A program made the translations under genes and the position numbers. The notes below the pieces were generated by a model. That model was not told the origin of the DNA. It worked only from the letters and a program-made list of their open reading frames with translations, and did no database searches. From Opeltia flavorubescens (lineage: Eukaryota; Ascomycota; Lecanoromycetes; Teloschistales; Teloschistaceae), in the NCBI GenBank assembly GCA_000442125.1, contig KE546983.1, positions 315,581 through 379,580 on the forward strand: DNA of 64,000 nucleotides. Direction: 5' to 3'. Below, piece by piece: positions 27,772 through 40,619 of the stretch. Within the stretch, counting starts at the first letter, position 1. Each line of letters begins with the position of its first letter.

Positions 27772-27990
27772 TACAATCGCTAGACGAGTAGCCTACGAGC
27801 TTTAGATTAATAAAGCTGCGTAGTAAATTATAAAAAATATTTATTAAAATAATAGTAGAAGTAATTATTAAAAAATAGTTGTTTAAAATCTATAGGGTTT
27901 TTACTAAATATAAGCGCTATACGTATTAAGTATAGCCCCACCTCCTGCGAAATTCATTCCGATTAAGCCTCCGGCCTTATAGTTTTATAG
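27772..27990 (-). repeat. LTR of gypsy family G (5' LTR of the minus-strand element)
   Basis: About 219 bp partner of 20600-20812. Shared landmarks are the gctgcgtagta motif, the tagggtttttac/tata motif, and tatagcccYaYYtcctRcgaa near the right end. This copy retains aagcctccggcc where the partner has been changed to T-rich sequence, so the two LTRs were mutated to different degrees. Confidence 0.75.
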
Positions 27991-29640
27991 CTAGTATTTA
28001 GTTTTATAAAACTATTTTATATATTTATTATCGATTTTATCCTCGTTCTATTAAAATTATATAAAGGATACGATTATTATATATTAATAAGGAATAAATT
28101 TACTAAAATAATTATTTATATATCTAGAAGAACTATTTAAACCGATAAATAATAGGTAAAATAATTTATAAATAGATTAATAAAACAAAATTAAAGTATA
28201 TTATAAATAGTAATTCTTAAATATAGTAAAAAGTTTATAGATTAATTATAATACTAGATATTTAAAATATTAAAATAAGATTTATAGTATTTTATTATCT
28301 AGTATTTTCAAGTTAATAGTATATTAAAATCGTTTAATTAAGTTGTTAAAATTATTTTATATTATTTTATTAGTATATTAAATAATTTTAAATTATAACT
28401 TACTATTTTTTAAAAAAATATTAATAATTTTTAATAGTTTTATAAATAATAATTCTATATTTAAAGTAATTTATTAAATATTATTCAAATTTATTATTTA
28501 TAAAATATTAGGCCTTTTTTATTTATTAGACCCTAAATAAATTATTTAATTAGAAAATACGCTAGATTTTTAAATTTTTATTTACGCTTTTATTAAAGAA
28601 CTAGCTACTTTTTTAACTATAATATAAATAGTTAATTACTATAACTCGACTATTTTAAAAGCTAATAAATCTATAAACGCGTCTATAATATAAAATACTA
28701 TTATATTTATAATTATAAAAGAATACTAGTCTAAATATATTAATATTAAAGATACTATTATTTTTATTATAATAAAAAGAAAAGATTATTATAATATATA
28801 CAACTAATTAGTTTATTTTAAAGTTAGCAATTTAATAAAAATATTTTTATATTAAAGCTATAATATATTAAATTTTACTTTTTAAAAAAATAAAATAATA
28901 GCTAATAGGTCTTTTTAAAAATAATAAAAATATTGAATTATTAGCCTATTATTTAAAATTTTTACTTATTATAAAAATTTATAATATAATAATAATAGTA
29001 TATCTAAAGCTTATTATTAACTCTAGTAATAATCTCAAATATTATTATTATATATCGATACCTCAAATTATTATTAATAGTAATAAAAAGTTTATAGTTA
29101 AACGAATTTTTTATAAGCGCCGTATTTATAAAAATAAAGATTTTTATATTTAATATTATATTTATTAGGTTAATTATAGTTTTAAAAATATTAGGTAAAT
29201 ATTTAAATACCGTTTAAATAATATTAAAGTATTAGTAAAAGAGTATAAACGCTATTTTTACGCGGAATTAATATTAAACTATAGTAAAAACGTTAAAAAT
29301 ACGAATACTAATATTAAGTAATAAAAATAAACTAAAAAACCGTTTATTAACGAGGAAAAGCCTATTATTAAAAGCTAATAGTTTTATTTATTACCGGTAC
29401 CGATTATAGTTATATTATATAAGTTGAAGGTTAATAGACTAATTAGGGCTAAATAGCTACCGTAATCTAAAAGAGGCCTTTTAAATATATTTATCTAATT
29501 GAATTTAGCGTTTTTAATCGCCTATATTTATTTAGTTATAGATTCTATAGGTAGATAATTTCTTACCTTTAATATAATACCATTACTCTATACCAATTAT
29601 ATATAAGATAATATAAATAGAATAATTAATTTATATAATA
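27988..29640 (+). mobile_element. Ty3/gypsy (family 3) fossil, right half with chromodomain
   Basis: Continuation of the plus-strand gypsy broken by family G. About 28000-28420 matches the integrase catalytic core in layout, and about 29080-29270 has the layout of a C-terminal chromodomain, placing it among the chromoviruses. 29280-29400 is a charged tail, followed by 250 bp without recognisable content that may include UTR or LTR remains. The right limit is where homology to family A begins (29640). It is broken, with no functional frame. Confidence 0.65.
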
Positions 29641-31034
29641 TTAAAATGAAAATTTAATTTACAAGTTATATTAATTTAAAAATTATTTTTTATTTTTAAA
29701 AAAATAATAAATTTTTTAAATATATTATAAAAAATTATATATTTAAATTAATATATAATTTTTTATTTAAATTATTTTATAGTTTTTAAATTATTCAATT
29801 GAAAATTTTATAAATTTATATTAATTAAAATTTAATAAAAAATTTTTTCTATTATTTTATATTATAAATAAATATTTTAATTATATTTATAAAAGAAAAC
29901 TTATTTATAAATTATATATTAGAAATTTAAATTAAATTATAAATAAAATTTAATATTTCTCTCTTTTAATAATAAAAAATTTAAATAAAATTTATAAAAT
30001 AAAATTTTTTTTTTATTTAAATATCTAGAGTATTTATTATTATATTAAAATTTAAAAAAATAATAAATAAAAAAATCCATTTCCTATTTATTATAATAAT
30101 TTTGGATATTATATTATATAATAACAATTTTAAATACTATATTATAAAATAATAGTTTTTAATATTTTATTCTATTATTTAATTTAATAAATTTTTAAAA
30201 AATCTTTTAAATATATATTAGTAATAATTTTATAAAAATTTTGATCTATTTAATATAATAAAAATAGATAATTTATTAATTTTTTTAAAAAATAATATTT
30301 AATATTTAATATATATATAAACGCTTTTTATAGATTTACTACTATATTATTTATATATTAAAATAAAAAAGTATATATTTAATATATATAAAATTAAAGT
30401 TGAAAAATTTATTATTTATTTTAATAATAATTTAATAAAAAAACTCTTGATTAAATATAAAAAAAATTAATTTATTTTGGAATATATTATAATATATAGT
30501 ATTTTTCTAACTTTATAACTTTTTATTAATATTTTATTAAAATATTTTTAAAAGTATACTATTATTAGTATTATTATTATTTAGAAAAAATTATAAAAAA
30601 AAATAAAATATTAAATTCATTTAATTAAAGAAAAAGTTAATATATTTAAAATATTAAAATAAAATCTTATAATAATATTTATTCTTTAATAGTTTAATTG
30701 TATATTTTAAATTTTTATTAGTACTAATACTTTTAAATATATTATTTTGGTAATTATTTTAAAATCTTACCAAATTAATATATAAATTTATTAATAATTT
30801 ATTATTTATTAAATCTAAAAATAATAATAATAAAATGAAAATATAATATCGGTAATTTTAAAATATTAGCTACTATTTATAATTATTAATAATAGCGATA
30901 GAATATTAAAAAAACCTTTATAAAATAAAAATTATTATTAATTATATAAATCTTTATAATTTTTCTATAAAAAAGTTCTAATTATAAAAATATTAAAAAA
31001 TTAAAAGTATTTTAAATGATAAATTACATTGAAT
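29640..31034 (+). mobile_element. Ty3/gypsy (family A) fossil fragment, RT to RNase H
   Basis: Collinear with about 45400-46745 of the fuller family-A element, covering reverse transcriptase and the start of RNase H. Examples of good alignment are 30460-31000 against 46190-46745. Both ends are abrupt: the left abuts family 3, the right stops exactly where the Helitron begins. This copy is much more AT-rich than its counterpart, so more strongly RIP-mutated. It is a broken fragment. Confidence 0.75.
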
Positions 31035-33507
31035 ATATTTAAATATATTTTTTAATTTTAAAATTTAATATTATTAACGCTATTAGTATTATTATATAGT
31101 TTTTTTAATAATTTTTTTATTTTATTTATTTTTTATATTTTTTTTTATAAGTTATATTTAAATAAAAATTTATTTTAAAATATTTTAATTCAAATTAATT
31201 TAATTTTATTTATTTTTTTCTATTATATATTTATATTCTTTTTTTTAGAATACTATTATTATTATTATTTTAATATTTTTCTATTTTTTATTAGGAATTT
31301 TTTTTATTACTAATTTTATTATTATTAAGTTTTTTTATTATATTAATAATATTAATATAATATTATATTTAATATTAATATTTTAATTATTAATTTCACT
31401 TTAAAAAGCTTTAATTAATATAAAATTTAAATAAATATTATATTATTTATAATATATATTATTATAAGGTATAATCAATCTATATTTTTATTAGTTATAA
31501 TTAATTTTTTAAAAAAAATAAACGTTTTTAGAAATTTTTAATATAAATATTTAATTAAATTAAAAAATATTATTATTTTTAAAATAATTTTATTTTTTTT
31601 ATTTTTATCGCTTTCGTTTTTATATTAAATAATTACTATATTAATAAATTTAACTGTATAAATAATTATAGATAATACCGCTATTATATATATAGGCTAT
31701 ATATTTTCTCTATTATATACTATTATTATTTAAAAATATTAATTAAAATTTAAAAATTATAGTTTTTATTTTATTATAAAATTTATATTAAATATATTAT
31801 TAATAACTCTTAATAGAAGTATTTAAAAATTATAATTTATAATCTTCTTTTTTTTTATAAATAAAAAGCCTATTTTTAATTCTAATTATAATTTTATTAT
31901 TAATATTAATTTTAATTTCAATTTTAAAGCTAATTCTTTTTATAATATTATTTTTAAAAACTTTATTTAATTTAAAATAAATTTTAATAAGAATTCAAAT
32001 TAATTATTAACGCTTTTTAATTTTTTTAACTGCTTTTAAAATATTATTTTAAAATTCAATTTAAATTCTATAAAAAAAGAGAAATTATTTTAAAAAAAAT
32101 TTAACTAGCCGGATTTATAATAAAATTTAACCGGGCTTTATTATAGTTAATAAAACTATTAAAAAAATAGGTTAAAAATTATTTTAATTAATTATAAATT
32201 AGAATTATATAAATTAGTTTTTTATTATACTAGATTTTATAATATAATAAATATTTCTAGAATATAAATACATTTTACTTATTTTTACGAGTATATAAAA
32301 TATTAATTTATAAAATAAATTTCGAATATATTAGCTTTAATTATAAAATATAAACTTTATTTTTAAAAAAATTAGTTAATCGAATTAATAGATTTTTTTT
32401 TTAAATTATTTTAATTTTCAGAAATTCTTTTTATTAAATTAATATTTTATAATAAAAAGTTTTAAAAATATACTTAATATTATATTAATACTTTTATATT
32501 TATTATAAATTATAATTAAAAGTATTATTATAATATTTTTAATTATAAACTAAAACCTTTTATTATATATAATAAAATATATTTTATTTAAAGACCTTTA
32601 AAATCTATTAATAAAAAATCTTTTATATTTATATAATATATTTGTTTAGATTCTAATAAAATTATTAGTATTTATATTAATAATAATTATAAAACTAATT
32701 TCAGCAGTTATTTAAATCAAGCAATCTTATAGAATTTAGATTATATATTTCAAAGATTTAATTTTTATATTAATTACTATTAAATAATTTAGAAAAAATC
32801 TATTTAAAAGAATATAATTTAAATTTAAAGCTATTTATATTATAAATTAATATATAAACACGGCTAACTTTTAAAAAAAAGGCTAATAAATACTATAAAA
32901 ATCTACTAATCTAGAATAAAAATAAAATTTAAATTTTAATTTTGAATAAATACTTTAAAAGCTATTTTTAGAATATTTATCTATTTTAAAAAAAAGATTA
33001 AAACTTTAATAGATATAATTTTTAAAATTTGAATTTAAATTATCCAATTTATATACTATTATAATATATTTTCTTTTTAAAAATAAATAAAAATTTAATT
33101 AAAGTTAGATTTTTAATTAATAAAGTAATAAACGATATATTTATTAATATAATAACTATCTCTTTTATTTGTATTAAAATATTATAGAATTAAATCTAGA
33201 TATTCTTAATATAAAGCTTTTTTAATAGTATTTTTATAATATATTAATAATTTATAAATCAAATATATTTAGTTTTTTTTACTAAAATTAAATAAAAATT
33301 TATATTGAATTATATTAAAAAATTTAAAATTGATTAATAATAAATAATTTAAATTTTATAAATAATTTTTTAAATTTGAAATATTATTAGATTTTTACTT
33401 TTTTATATATATATAATAACCATTTTATATATATATAGGAATAATATATTTATATATTATTATATTATATTATAACCTATTTTTTCTATATTTAATAATA
33501 ACTACTA
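31035..33507 (+). mobile_element. Helitron copy 1, 5' part only
   Basis: About 2.47 kb collinear with 57104-59582, the first 40% of the longer Helitron. It covers the N-terminal region up to the start of the Rep (Helitron_like_N) domain. It ends at 33507 where a hAT element starts, while copy 2 continues into the HUH region, so this copy was interrupted or truncated there; the missing 3' part was not found downstream in the window. It differs from copy 2 almost entirely by A/T in place of G/C, for example throughout 31860-32060 against 57930-58150. It begins where a gypsy-A fragment ends, without a clear terminal TC dinucleotide. Confidence 0.75.
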
Positions 33508-34199
33508 GTAGACTGGTCACTCGACCGGGTTTTATAGATAAAATCTGGATCTGGAACCGACCCGAGTTAGGTTAAAGAATCCTAGAACCTAATTTAAATT
33601 AGGTCGGGTTTTAATTAAATTAAATTTTTAATAAATTGATTTTAAATCGGGTCGGATTTTTAATATATCGGTTTTAAATTGGATTTAATCTAATTAACCT
33701 ACTAAAAGTTTATTGAAACTTAATAATATAACTAATAATATTAATTCTATAGTACTAGTTTTTTTTACTATAGTTAAAATTATATTAATATTTAATAACT
33801 ATAACTATTACTTATATATTATCCTATTATTTTACTCTATTATATTACTACTATATAAAAATAAAATTATATTTAATAATAGTACTATTAATTTATTATT
33901 ATAGAATTAACCGGGTCCTTTTTATAAAAAAAATAATTCGAATAAATTTAATAAAGAATTAATATTAGATTTATTAATTAGTAGTATTTATTTAGATTAA
34001 TCTATAAGTTAGCTTTTTAATTAAAATACTAGTATATTTATTATACTAATATATTTATATTAAGAGAAATAAAAGTAAATAAAAATAAAAATAAAAAAAA
34101 TTTAACTTTAATATCTAATTTTGATTTTTTAAATTAATAGTAAATATATTTAATAGTATAATAGTATTTATAAAGCTTTTAAAATTTAATAGTTAACTA

Positions 34200-36600
34200 T
34201 TTTTATAGTAGTATAAATTAAAGATTTTTTTAATAAATTTATAAATCCCTTTTAAATATAAAAGGTAGATAGTTTAAATAGAAGTTATTTAAAATATTAA
34301 TCCGATTTTAAATAGATTGCTTAAATTTTTAATAATAGATTTATAATTATTTATAAAAACTATTTTAAAGTTTTTAAATAATTTATTATTTTTGATTAAT
34401 CTACTATATTAATTATATATAAATATATAATCTCTATTTTTTATTAAAGATCTAAATAATAAACTTTCTAGTTAAATATTAAAGCTAGTTTTAAACGTAT
34501 AAATATATTAGATAATATTTAAAAATAATATATTATTAATATATTATTTTAAACGAAAAGTTATACGGATAATAATAGGGATTTTAATTAAAAAATTTAG
34601 AACCGTTAGCTATATAAAATTTTTATATAGCTCGACCTCCCTTTATAAACTATTAATAATCTTACTTTTTAAAATCTTTTCTAGATATTTTATTCTAATT
34701 TATAATATAATAATTAAATAACTTCAATTAATTAGATTAAAAAGAATTATATTAATATTTATAAAAAGATTTATAATAAGCTATTAAATATAAATTAAAT
34801 ATTCTTTATAATAAATACCTAGTCTAGTTTTTAAAGGGTTTTATACCTAGAAGTACTAATATATTAGATTAATAATCGATATTAGTTTTAAAAATAGATA
34901 TTAAAGTTTATACTATTAGGTATTAATTATTCTAGTAAAATATAATATAGTAATTAATTAACTTTTATTAATTACTATTAAATTAGGCGATAACTCTTTA
35001 ATATTATTACTAATAATATAAGCTTAAATAATACTTTAAAGATAGAATTAAAAAGTAAACTCTTTTAATTTAAATAAAAATAGGAAAAGACTAAGAATTC
35101 TTTATTATATTTAGCCTATATTATTAATTTTATAGTTTAGGATTTTATTATAGCGATTGAATTATAGATAATAAATAATATTTTAAACCGGGATTTAAAG
35201 GATAAATATATTAATAATCTTAAAATAAAGCTATTAAGTATAATAAAAAAAGTAATATAATAAAATAATATATTAAAAAAAATTAAATTATTAATAATAG
35301 TTTAGTTTTATACGCTTGCTATTTATATTAATATATTTTTTTAATATAAGTTACGTTTTAAATAATTCTAACTAAAAAAAAATAAAAATTATAAACCGAG
35401 AGGTCTACTCTAAAATATTAATATCTAGTAGAATTTAATATATTTAATAATCTATTAAGTATATTAGATATATAAAATCTTTAAAATCTATATTAATAAA
35501 TTTTAAATATTAGATAATAGGTTTAATAAAATCCGTCTAGATATTTATAATTAGTTATTCCTTTTATTTTTTAATACTATATTTTATTCTTTTTATAATT
35601 TTATATTTATTATTTTATAGACTATTAATACGAGTATTTATTTAATATTCCGTATTTTTATTAAAATATATAACTATTTTAAAATAATTGAGGAAGTTTT
35701 TAAAGTATTATATTATTTTATAAAAGCTATTATAATAGAAGCCTGCTAAATAATAATTTAGAAACTTAAAAAATATTATTTATATATAGAAAAAAAAGGT
35801 ATATTAATATATAATCTAACTAATATTATAGATCCGATAGTAAAATTAAACTTATATTATAATTAGGATATTAATAAAATATTTAAATCCGGCTGATAAA
35901 ATTTTATAGATCGTTATTAAAAAGAGTTTTTATAGTATTTTAATAAAAATTATAATAACTTTTTTAATATTTTAGTATAAGATAATTAATCTATAAAGAT
36001 TTAATAGATAATATTTATAGGTTATATATCTATATTCTACTAATTCTATATAGCTATTTATACTAGTTTTAGCTAGTATTCTTTAACTACTCGCACGTAT
36101 CTAAGGGAATCGTATAAAAGTAGAGCGATATTTTAGTATAGATATTACCGAGTATATATTAGACTAGTAATTTTAAAGAAATAATACTTTTAATTTTTCT
36201 AGATTAGTTTAAATAGTTTAAATTATTTTTTTTTATTTATTATCCTCTATTAGAATTAAGCGTGTATTTAATTTTATAAGAAAAATTTATTAATAGGACC
36301 GAGTTTAACTAAATCTATTATATATAAAGTAAATTATATTAATTAAATATAATAATTAAATAATAGATCTAGAATTAAAAAAAGGAATAAATAAATTATA
36401 GGATTTACTTTATTAATAAAAAAAAATAAATAAATCGTATAAGGATTCTTTTTATAATTTTAAACTAGAAGCTATTATTATTAAAATATATTAGTTAATA
36501 AGTAATAGTAATTTATTTTTTTATATTCCTTTTAAAGATTTTATAAAAAAGTAATATAATATTATTCTTTAAACTTCGAAATATAAATTCTATATTTCCT
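34200..36600 (+). pseudogene. hAT transposase pseudogene
   Basis: Cut-and-paste transposase of the hAT superfamily, recognised mainly from the block at 35000-35130 (see the element entry). Upstream 34200-34900 and downstream 35560-36600 have coding texture in the same direction, but I cannot place the BED zinc finger or the C-terminal dimerisation domain. Numerous TAA/TAG codons, many explainable as CAA, CAG or TGG changed by RIP, rule out function. Limits are approximate. Confidence 0.5.
34609..34631. repeat. 11-bp-arm palindrome inside hAT
   Basis: gctatataaaa and ttttatatagc are perfect reverse complements separated by a single t. Within decayed transposase-like sequence; a chance feature of AT-rich DNA is possible. 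Confidence 0.6.
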
Positions 36601-36723
36601 TTTTTTTTAATTTATTCCTTTTTTCTCGATTAAAATAGCTATTTAATCTATCTTATTAAATATAAAATAAATACTATATCCTTTTATTATATTATAGCCC
36701 GTTTAGTATACTTTATAATTATA

Positions 36724-37576
36724 TCGATGATTTAAGACACTCGCTAGAGAAGGACTAGAGAAAGTGTCAACACCTACTATAGTAGGTGCTGGCACCGTTT
36801 GANACCTTCTCGATACCTACTTAGTAGGGGCTTAAAACCCACTTTTCGTGTTAAACCTTCTCAGGTATTAGGTGTCAGGTGCTAAAAATAGAGATAAAAT
36901 TAGTATTATATAGTAGACTTTATAACGTAATATTATTTTATATAGATATATCGATAGATCGATTTAAATTCGTTTTTTATAAGGAAACTATCTNATTTGA
37001 ACTCGTNTAAAANTTTTTTAAANCTATTTTCTAGGCTAACTATAATAGGTATTTAACTTATAGTTAGGATTATATAAGCTATTTAATCTAGACTATACGC
37101 TAATAATATAATATTTAGCTATTTTAGCTTATTTATATTACGTAATTCCTATTTAACTTAGAAATCTTTAAGAAATTTATTTTTAAGCGCTTTTAAGCAC
37201 CTAAATCCTGGTACTTAACTCCTAAAAAACCTAATACCTGAAACCTAGCACCTTTTAGAGAGAGTTTTAAACTAGATTATTTTTTTTATATTATAGGCTT
37301 ATAGAGCAGCTAGTTCTTCTATATAAAAACTAATTATATATACTATAAAACTAGCGGCTTTTTAATTATATTAAAAATAAAAATTTTATTTTAACCCTTT
37401 TTAAAAAAAATCCTACTAGCATTTTCTAACACCTAACACCTAACACCTGACACGATATCGAGAAAGTATCTACCGAGGAAATACTAGATACTTATCTAGT
37501 AATTCCTCGTTTAATACCTCTGCACTCTCTCTAGCCTATTCTAATACTATCTCAAGAAGGTATCTAAAATTATCGA
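36724..37576. mobile_element. Family-F TIR element, copy 2 (better preserved)
   Basis: 853 bp, collinear with 18061-18886. Termini are tcgatgatttaagacac and, inverted, tcgataattttagatac. It keeps many CA/TG dinucleotides, so it is less RIP-mutated than copy 1. The left end has a nested hairpin (36758-36811). Runs built on CACCTAA occur at 37426-37453, in a degenerate form at 37199-37253, and inverted (AGGTGTTAGG-like) at 36863-36882. No protein is encoded. Five ambiguous bases fall here (36803-37023). Directly left is the hAT remnant; the context gives no function beyond a non-autonomous mobile element. Confidence 0.75.
36758..36811. repeat. Nested palindrome at the left end of F copy 2
   Basis: A perfect 18-bp palindrome CACCTACTATAGTAGGTG (36771-36788) sits between arms gagaaagtgtcaa (36758-36770) and ttganaccttctc (36799-36811). 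The arms pair at 11 of 13 positions, with one N and one purine difference. A further cctacttagtagg palindrome follows at 36816-36828. Copy 1 has the decayed counterpart at about 18087-18145. Confidence 0.8.
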
Positions 37577-39402
37577 TGGGCCTATAAGGTAGATAGCTAT
37601 TAAATTAATAATTATTTACTTTTAGCTCTATATTACTAGTAATATATATAAGTAATATATTTATATTTAAATACTAATATTATATAAGCTTCGGTACTCT
37701 TTTAAAGCGCTAGTAAAGCCGAGATTTAAATTTTAATTACCGTTTTTTCTCTAGAAGGTTATATATCTAGTATAAGTTTTTAAATAAAGCGACCGAATAG
37801 TATTTTAGATATTAAATTCTTTATAGATTTCTAATATTGATAAATCTTTTTTAAAATTACGCGTTCTAATTTAATTTAGTATTTTATTTAATAAAATATT
37901 AATATTTTATATTTTAATATATTTATTTTCTATATTATCTTTCCTATATCTAATAGTTTAAAACTTTTGAGAAGGGAGTTTAAAAATCGGGTTATTAGAG
38001 CGTTATTAACGTACTAAACTTATAGAGTATTTAGGTCTTATATATTACCTTTTATAATAGACGCTATTATTAGCTATTATAGATAGTAATTATAGAAGTA
38101 ATTAAATTAAAAGAAAATAATAAATTATAAGTTTTATATACGGCTTTACGGGTGGTTTAAACTATTCTAGAATTTAATTTTAATAATATCGAGTTAAGCT
38201 CTACTAATAATTTATTTAATATATATAGCTTTTTATAGTACTATTATTTTATTATTTTTTTATTTTAGAAAATATAATTTTAGAATTTAAAGGTTTATAT
38301 ATAACTCTATAATTAATATATTCCCGTTTATAGAGTAATTAGTAATATAATAACTATATAGACCTTTATATATAATTTATAGCTAATTACTAGGCCGAAC
38401 TTTATATTATTACTAATTTTAAAATTATAGATCGATAATAGAATTTTATATAGCCGCGTTTATTAAAAGAGTTAATTTAATTTTAAATTAAAGAAAATAG
38501 GATTATTTAAAAAATATATAGTAATATATTTAAGTAATATAATTATTTATTATATTAAATAGGTTTTTAGTATTTATTTATAAGAGTTTATTATAATAAA
38601 AAGTAATTATAGAAAACTATAATATAGACGCGGCTTTTATACTATAACTAGTAGTAGTATAAACTATTAATTCCCTTTAAATATTATCTATTAATCCTTC
38701 TACCGATTATATAAAAAAAGTAATTAAAGCTTTAGATAACTTTATTAAACGGGTATTAAAATCTTTTTATTATTAGTAAATAGATTGAGTAAATAATATA
38801 AGATTATTAGATTAAATAGTTTTAATTTTTTATAAATTTAGGTAATTAGAATTATTATTTTAACTATAAAATATATTATATATTACGCGAATATTTATAA
38901 AGTTATTTTAAAAAATATAAAGTTAGATATTATTTAATAAAAAGATAAGATAAATATATTAAATATTTTAAGTAAACTAGATTAAATTAAATTTTTAGTT
39001 TATTTATTTATTAATAACTATTTAAATATTAAAAAGCGAGATAATATTAACGGCCGAGTTCTAATAGTTTATATATTATACTATTCTATTAAAGTTAATA
39101 TATCTAGAGTATAAGTATAAAAATAATATAATAAAAACTTTAGTAATTATATTTTTTTAGCTAGTATATTTAATATATATTACGACGATATATTATTTAT
39201 AAAAAATATAAAAGTTATAAATATATTATTAATATATATTATTTAACTATTTAAGATTATAGCTTTAATAAAAACTAAATTATTTTTTTTATATACTATA
39301 ATTCTAGTATTAAGCTTCTTTTAAATAATTTTAACTAAAATTAAAATATTTTAAAAAATTATACTTTATTTTCGCCGTCGGATTTTAAAAATAAATATAT
39401 TA

Positions 39403-39484
39403 GACTTTTACTAGAATTCGAATCTAGAACCTTTAAAATATAATAGAAATACCTAAAAATTATAACTATTAAATTATAGAAGAT
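39403..39484 (-). pseudogene. tRNA-like pseudogene
   Basis: On the minus strand the sequence has a perfect T-arm, ctaga-ttcgaat-tctag (five base pairs and a seven-base loop), matching the internal B-box consensus. About 45 bases upstream a D-arm-like aatt-taatagttat-aatt matches A-box spacing. The acceptor arms (atcttct and taaaagt) pair only if some A are taken as former G, as RIP would cause. The segment between D- and T-arms is about 7 bases longer than usual, so there was either a short intron or a longer variable arm. The anticodon cannot be fixed. It is probably a RIP-damaged tRNA gene or a tRNA-derived SINE head. Confidence 0.4.
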
Positions 39485-40619
39485 ATTAATATATTTAACT
39501 AAATTAATATAATATATTAGTTTTTTATATAAAAATAAATTTTAAATTTTATAATTTACGAATTATATATTATATTAATTTTATTAATTATAGTAATATT
39601 TAATAGAATTAATTTAGTATATCTAATAATAAAGTTATTCGCTATTTATCTAGGAATTAACTATATATATAATATACCCTCGGCTCTAATTACTAGAGTA
39701 AACGTTTTAATATTAAAGGCTTTTAGTTTTATAAAGCTAGCCGGATTGATACTTTATAGATAAACCCGTTTTATTAACTAAACTTACTCTTTTAATTAAG
39801 TTTTTACTATTATATAAAAGGTTTTATTTATTTTTTTTTATTATAATAGCTTTTTTTATAAAATTAAAACTATATTTTATTAACCCGAAAACCGTAGCTA
39901 GTAGAAAGCAAAGGTTAAAATAGAGTAAAAATAAAGCTAAGCTTTATATATAATAAAGGGCCGACTGTATAATAATATTTAAAAGGCTTAAGAAATTAAA
40001 AAAGATAAATAAATAGAAGTGGTTTATAGATAAAAAAATACTAAAAATATTAATTTAAATAGAAATAAAAGATAAAAAGATAGTAAATAATAAATATAGT
40101 AATATATTTAAGTAAAATAACTACTAGTTTTATTAACTATTATCTAGCGTTAGTATTTAAATAGAAGTTAAGGGTTAAAGTATTAGTAGAAAGAAATAAA
40201 AAGGTAGATATTATTATAGTAATTTTTAAGAAGATTTTTAAAGAGGTAATATATATAAAAAATATAATATATAATAATTATTTTTTTTAAATCTAATATT
40301 TATCTAGTTTATATCTAAATAATTAGATTTATCTAAAGTTTTAAAATATATAACCCCTATTATTAATATTATCGCCTAATAGATTATCTACTATACTAAT
40401 ATTATAGAACTTTAGAAAGTAGGCTTAAAAAACCCTATAAATAAGTTAAAAATATTTAAAAATATAATTAAAACTTTTATAAATATTATTAATAGAAAAA
40501 TTAAATCGCTTTATTATAGATAAAATCTAAAAAGATTATTAAAAGAAATTAATAAAAAAATAAATAAAGTTTTAAAAATTTATATAAAAAAGGATAATAT
40601 AGTATCTATTAAAGAAGAT

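Larger units (their letters stand above)
20600..27990 (-). mobile_element. Ty3/gypsy (family G) fossil, both LTRs present
   Basis: About 7.4 kb gypsy retrotransposon on the minus strand, LTR to LTR. Within it, about 25110-24830 reads as the end of reverse transcriptase running into the RT-RNase H connection, and about 24660-24480 as the RNase H region; integrase should follow towards 22000. The order fits Ty3/gypsy on the minus strand. Structurally it looks complete, but coding DNA is heavily mutated by RIP, with many breaks. It sits inside the integrase of family 3; similar T-rich pentamers (cttttat and gttttat contexts) flank both ends, compatible with a 5-bp target duplication. Confidence 0.7.
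33508..36720 (+). mobile_element. hAT DNA transposon remnant
   Basis: The left end (33508-33700) is GC-richer and starts tagactggtcactcgacc, resembling the CAGTGGTC-type termini of hAT elements. It is followed by several GACCC/GGGTC subterminal motifs (about 33524, 33557, 33603, 33647), another hAT habit. A decayed transposase runs on the plus strand. At about 35000-35130 the translation resembles the hAT segment in which a T-D-N-A core is followed, after a spacer, by an H-I-I-N-L-V-V-Q-D-F-like stretch; here I read I-I-T-N-N-I-G-L-N-N-T-L and later A-Y-I-I-N-F-I-V-Q-D-F-I. The right terminal inverted repeat was not found; the F element begins at 36724. No open frame remains. Confidence 0.65.

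Noticed and set aside
33713-33904. 63-codon open frame on the plus strand
   Set aside because: It starts with TTG, not ATG, lies in the subterminal region of a hAT remnant, and encodes only a low-complexity Asn/Ile/Leu/Tyr chain as expected from AT-rich DNA. No ribosomal context or homology supports a gene.
37426-37453. Possible interstitial telomere repeat (CACCTAA array)
   Set aside because: The unit is seven bases and not the fungal TTAGGG/CCCTAA repeat, it occurs in both orientations inside a transposable element, and the same array is present, decayed, in copy 1 of F.
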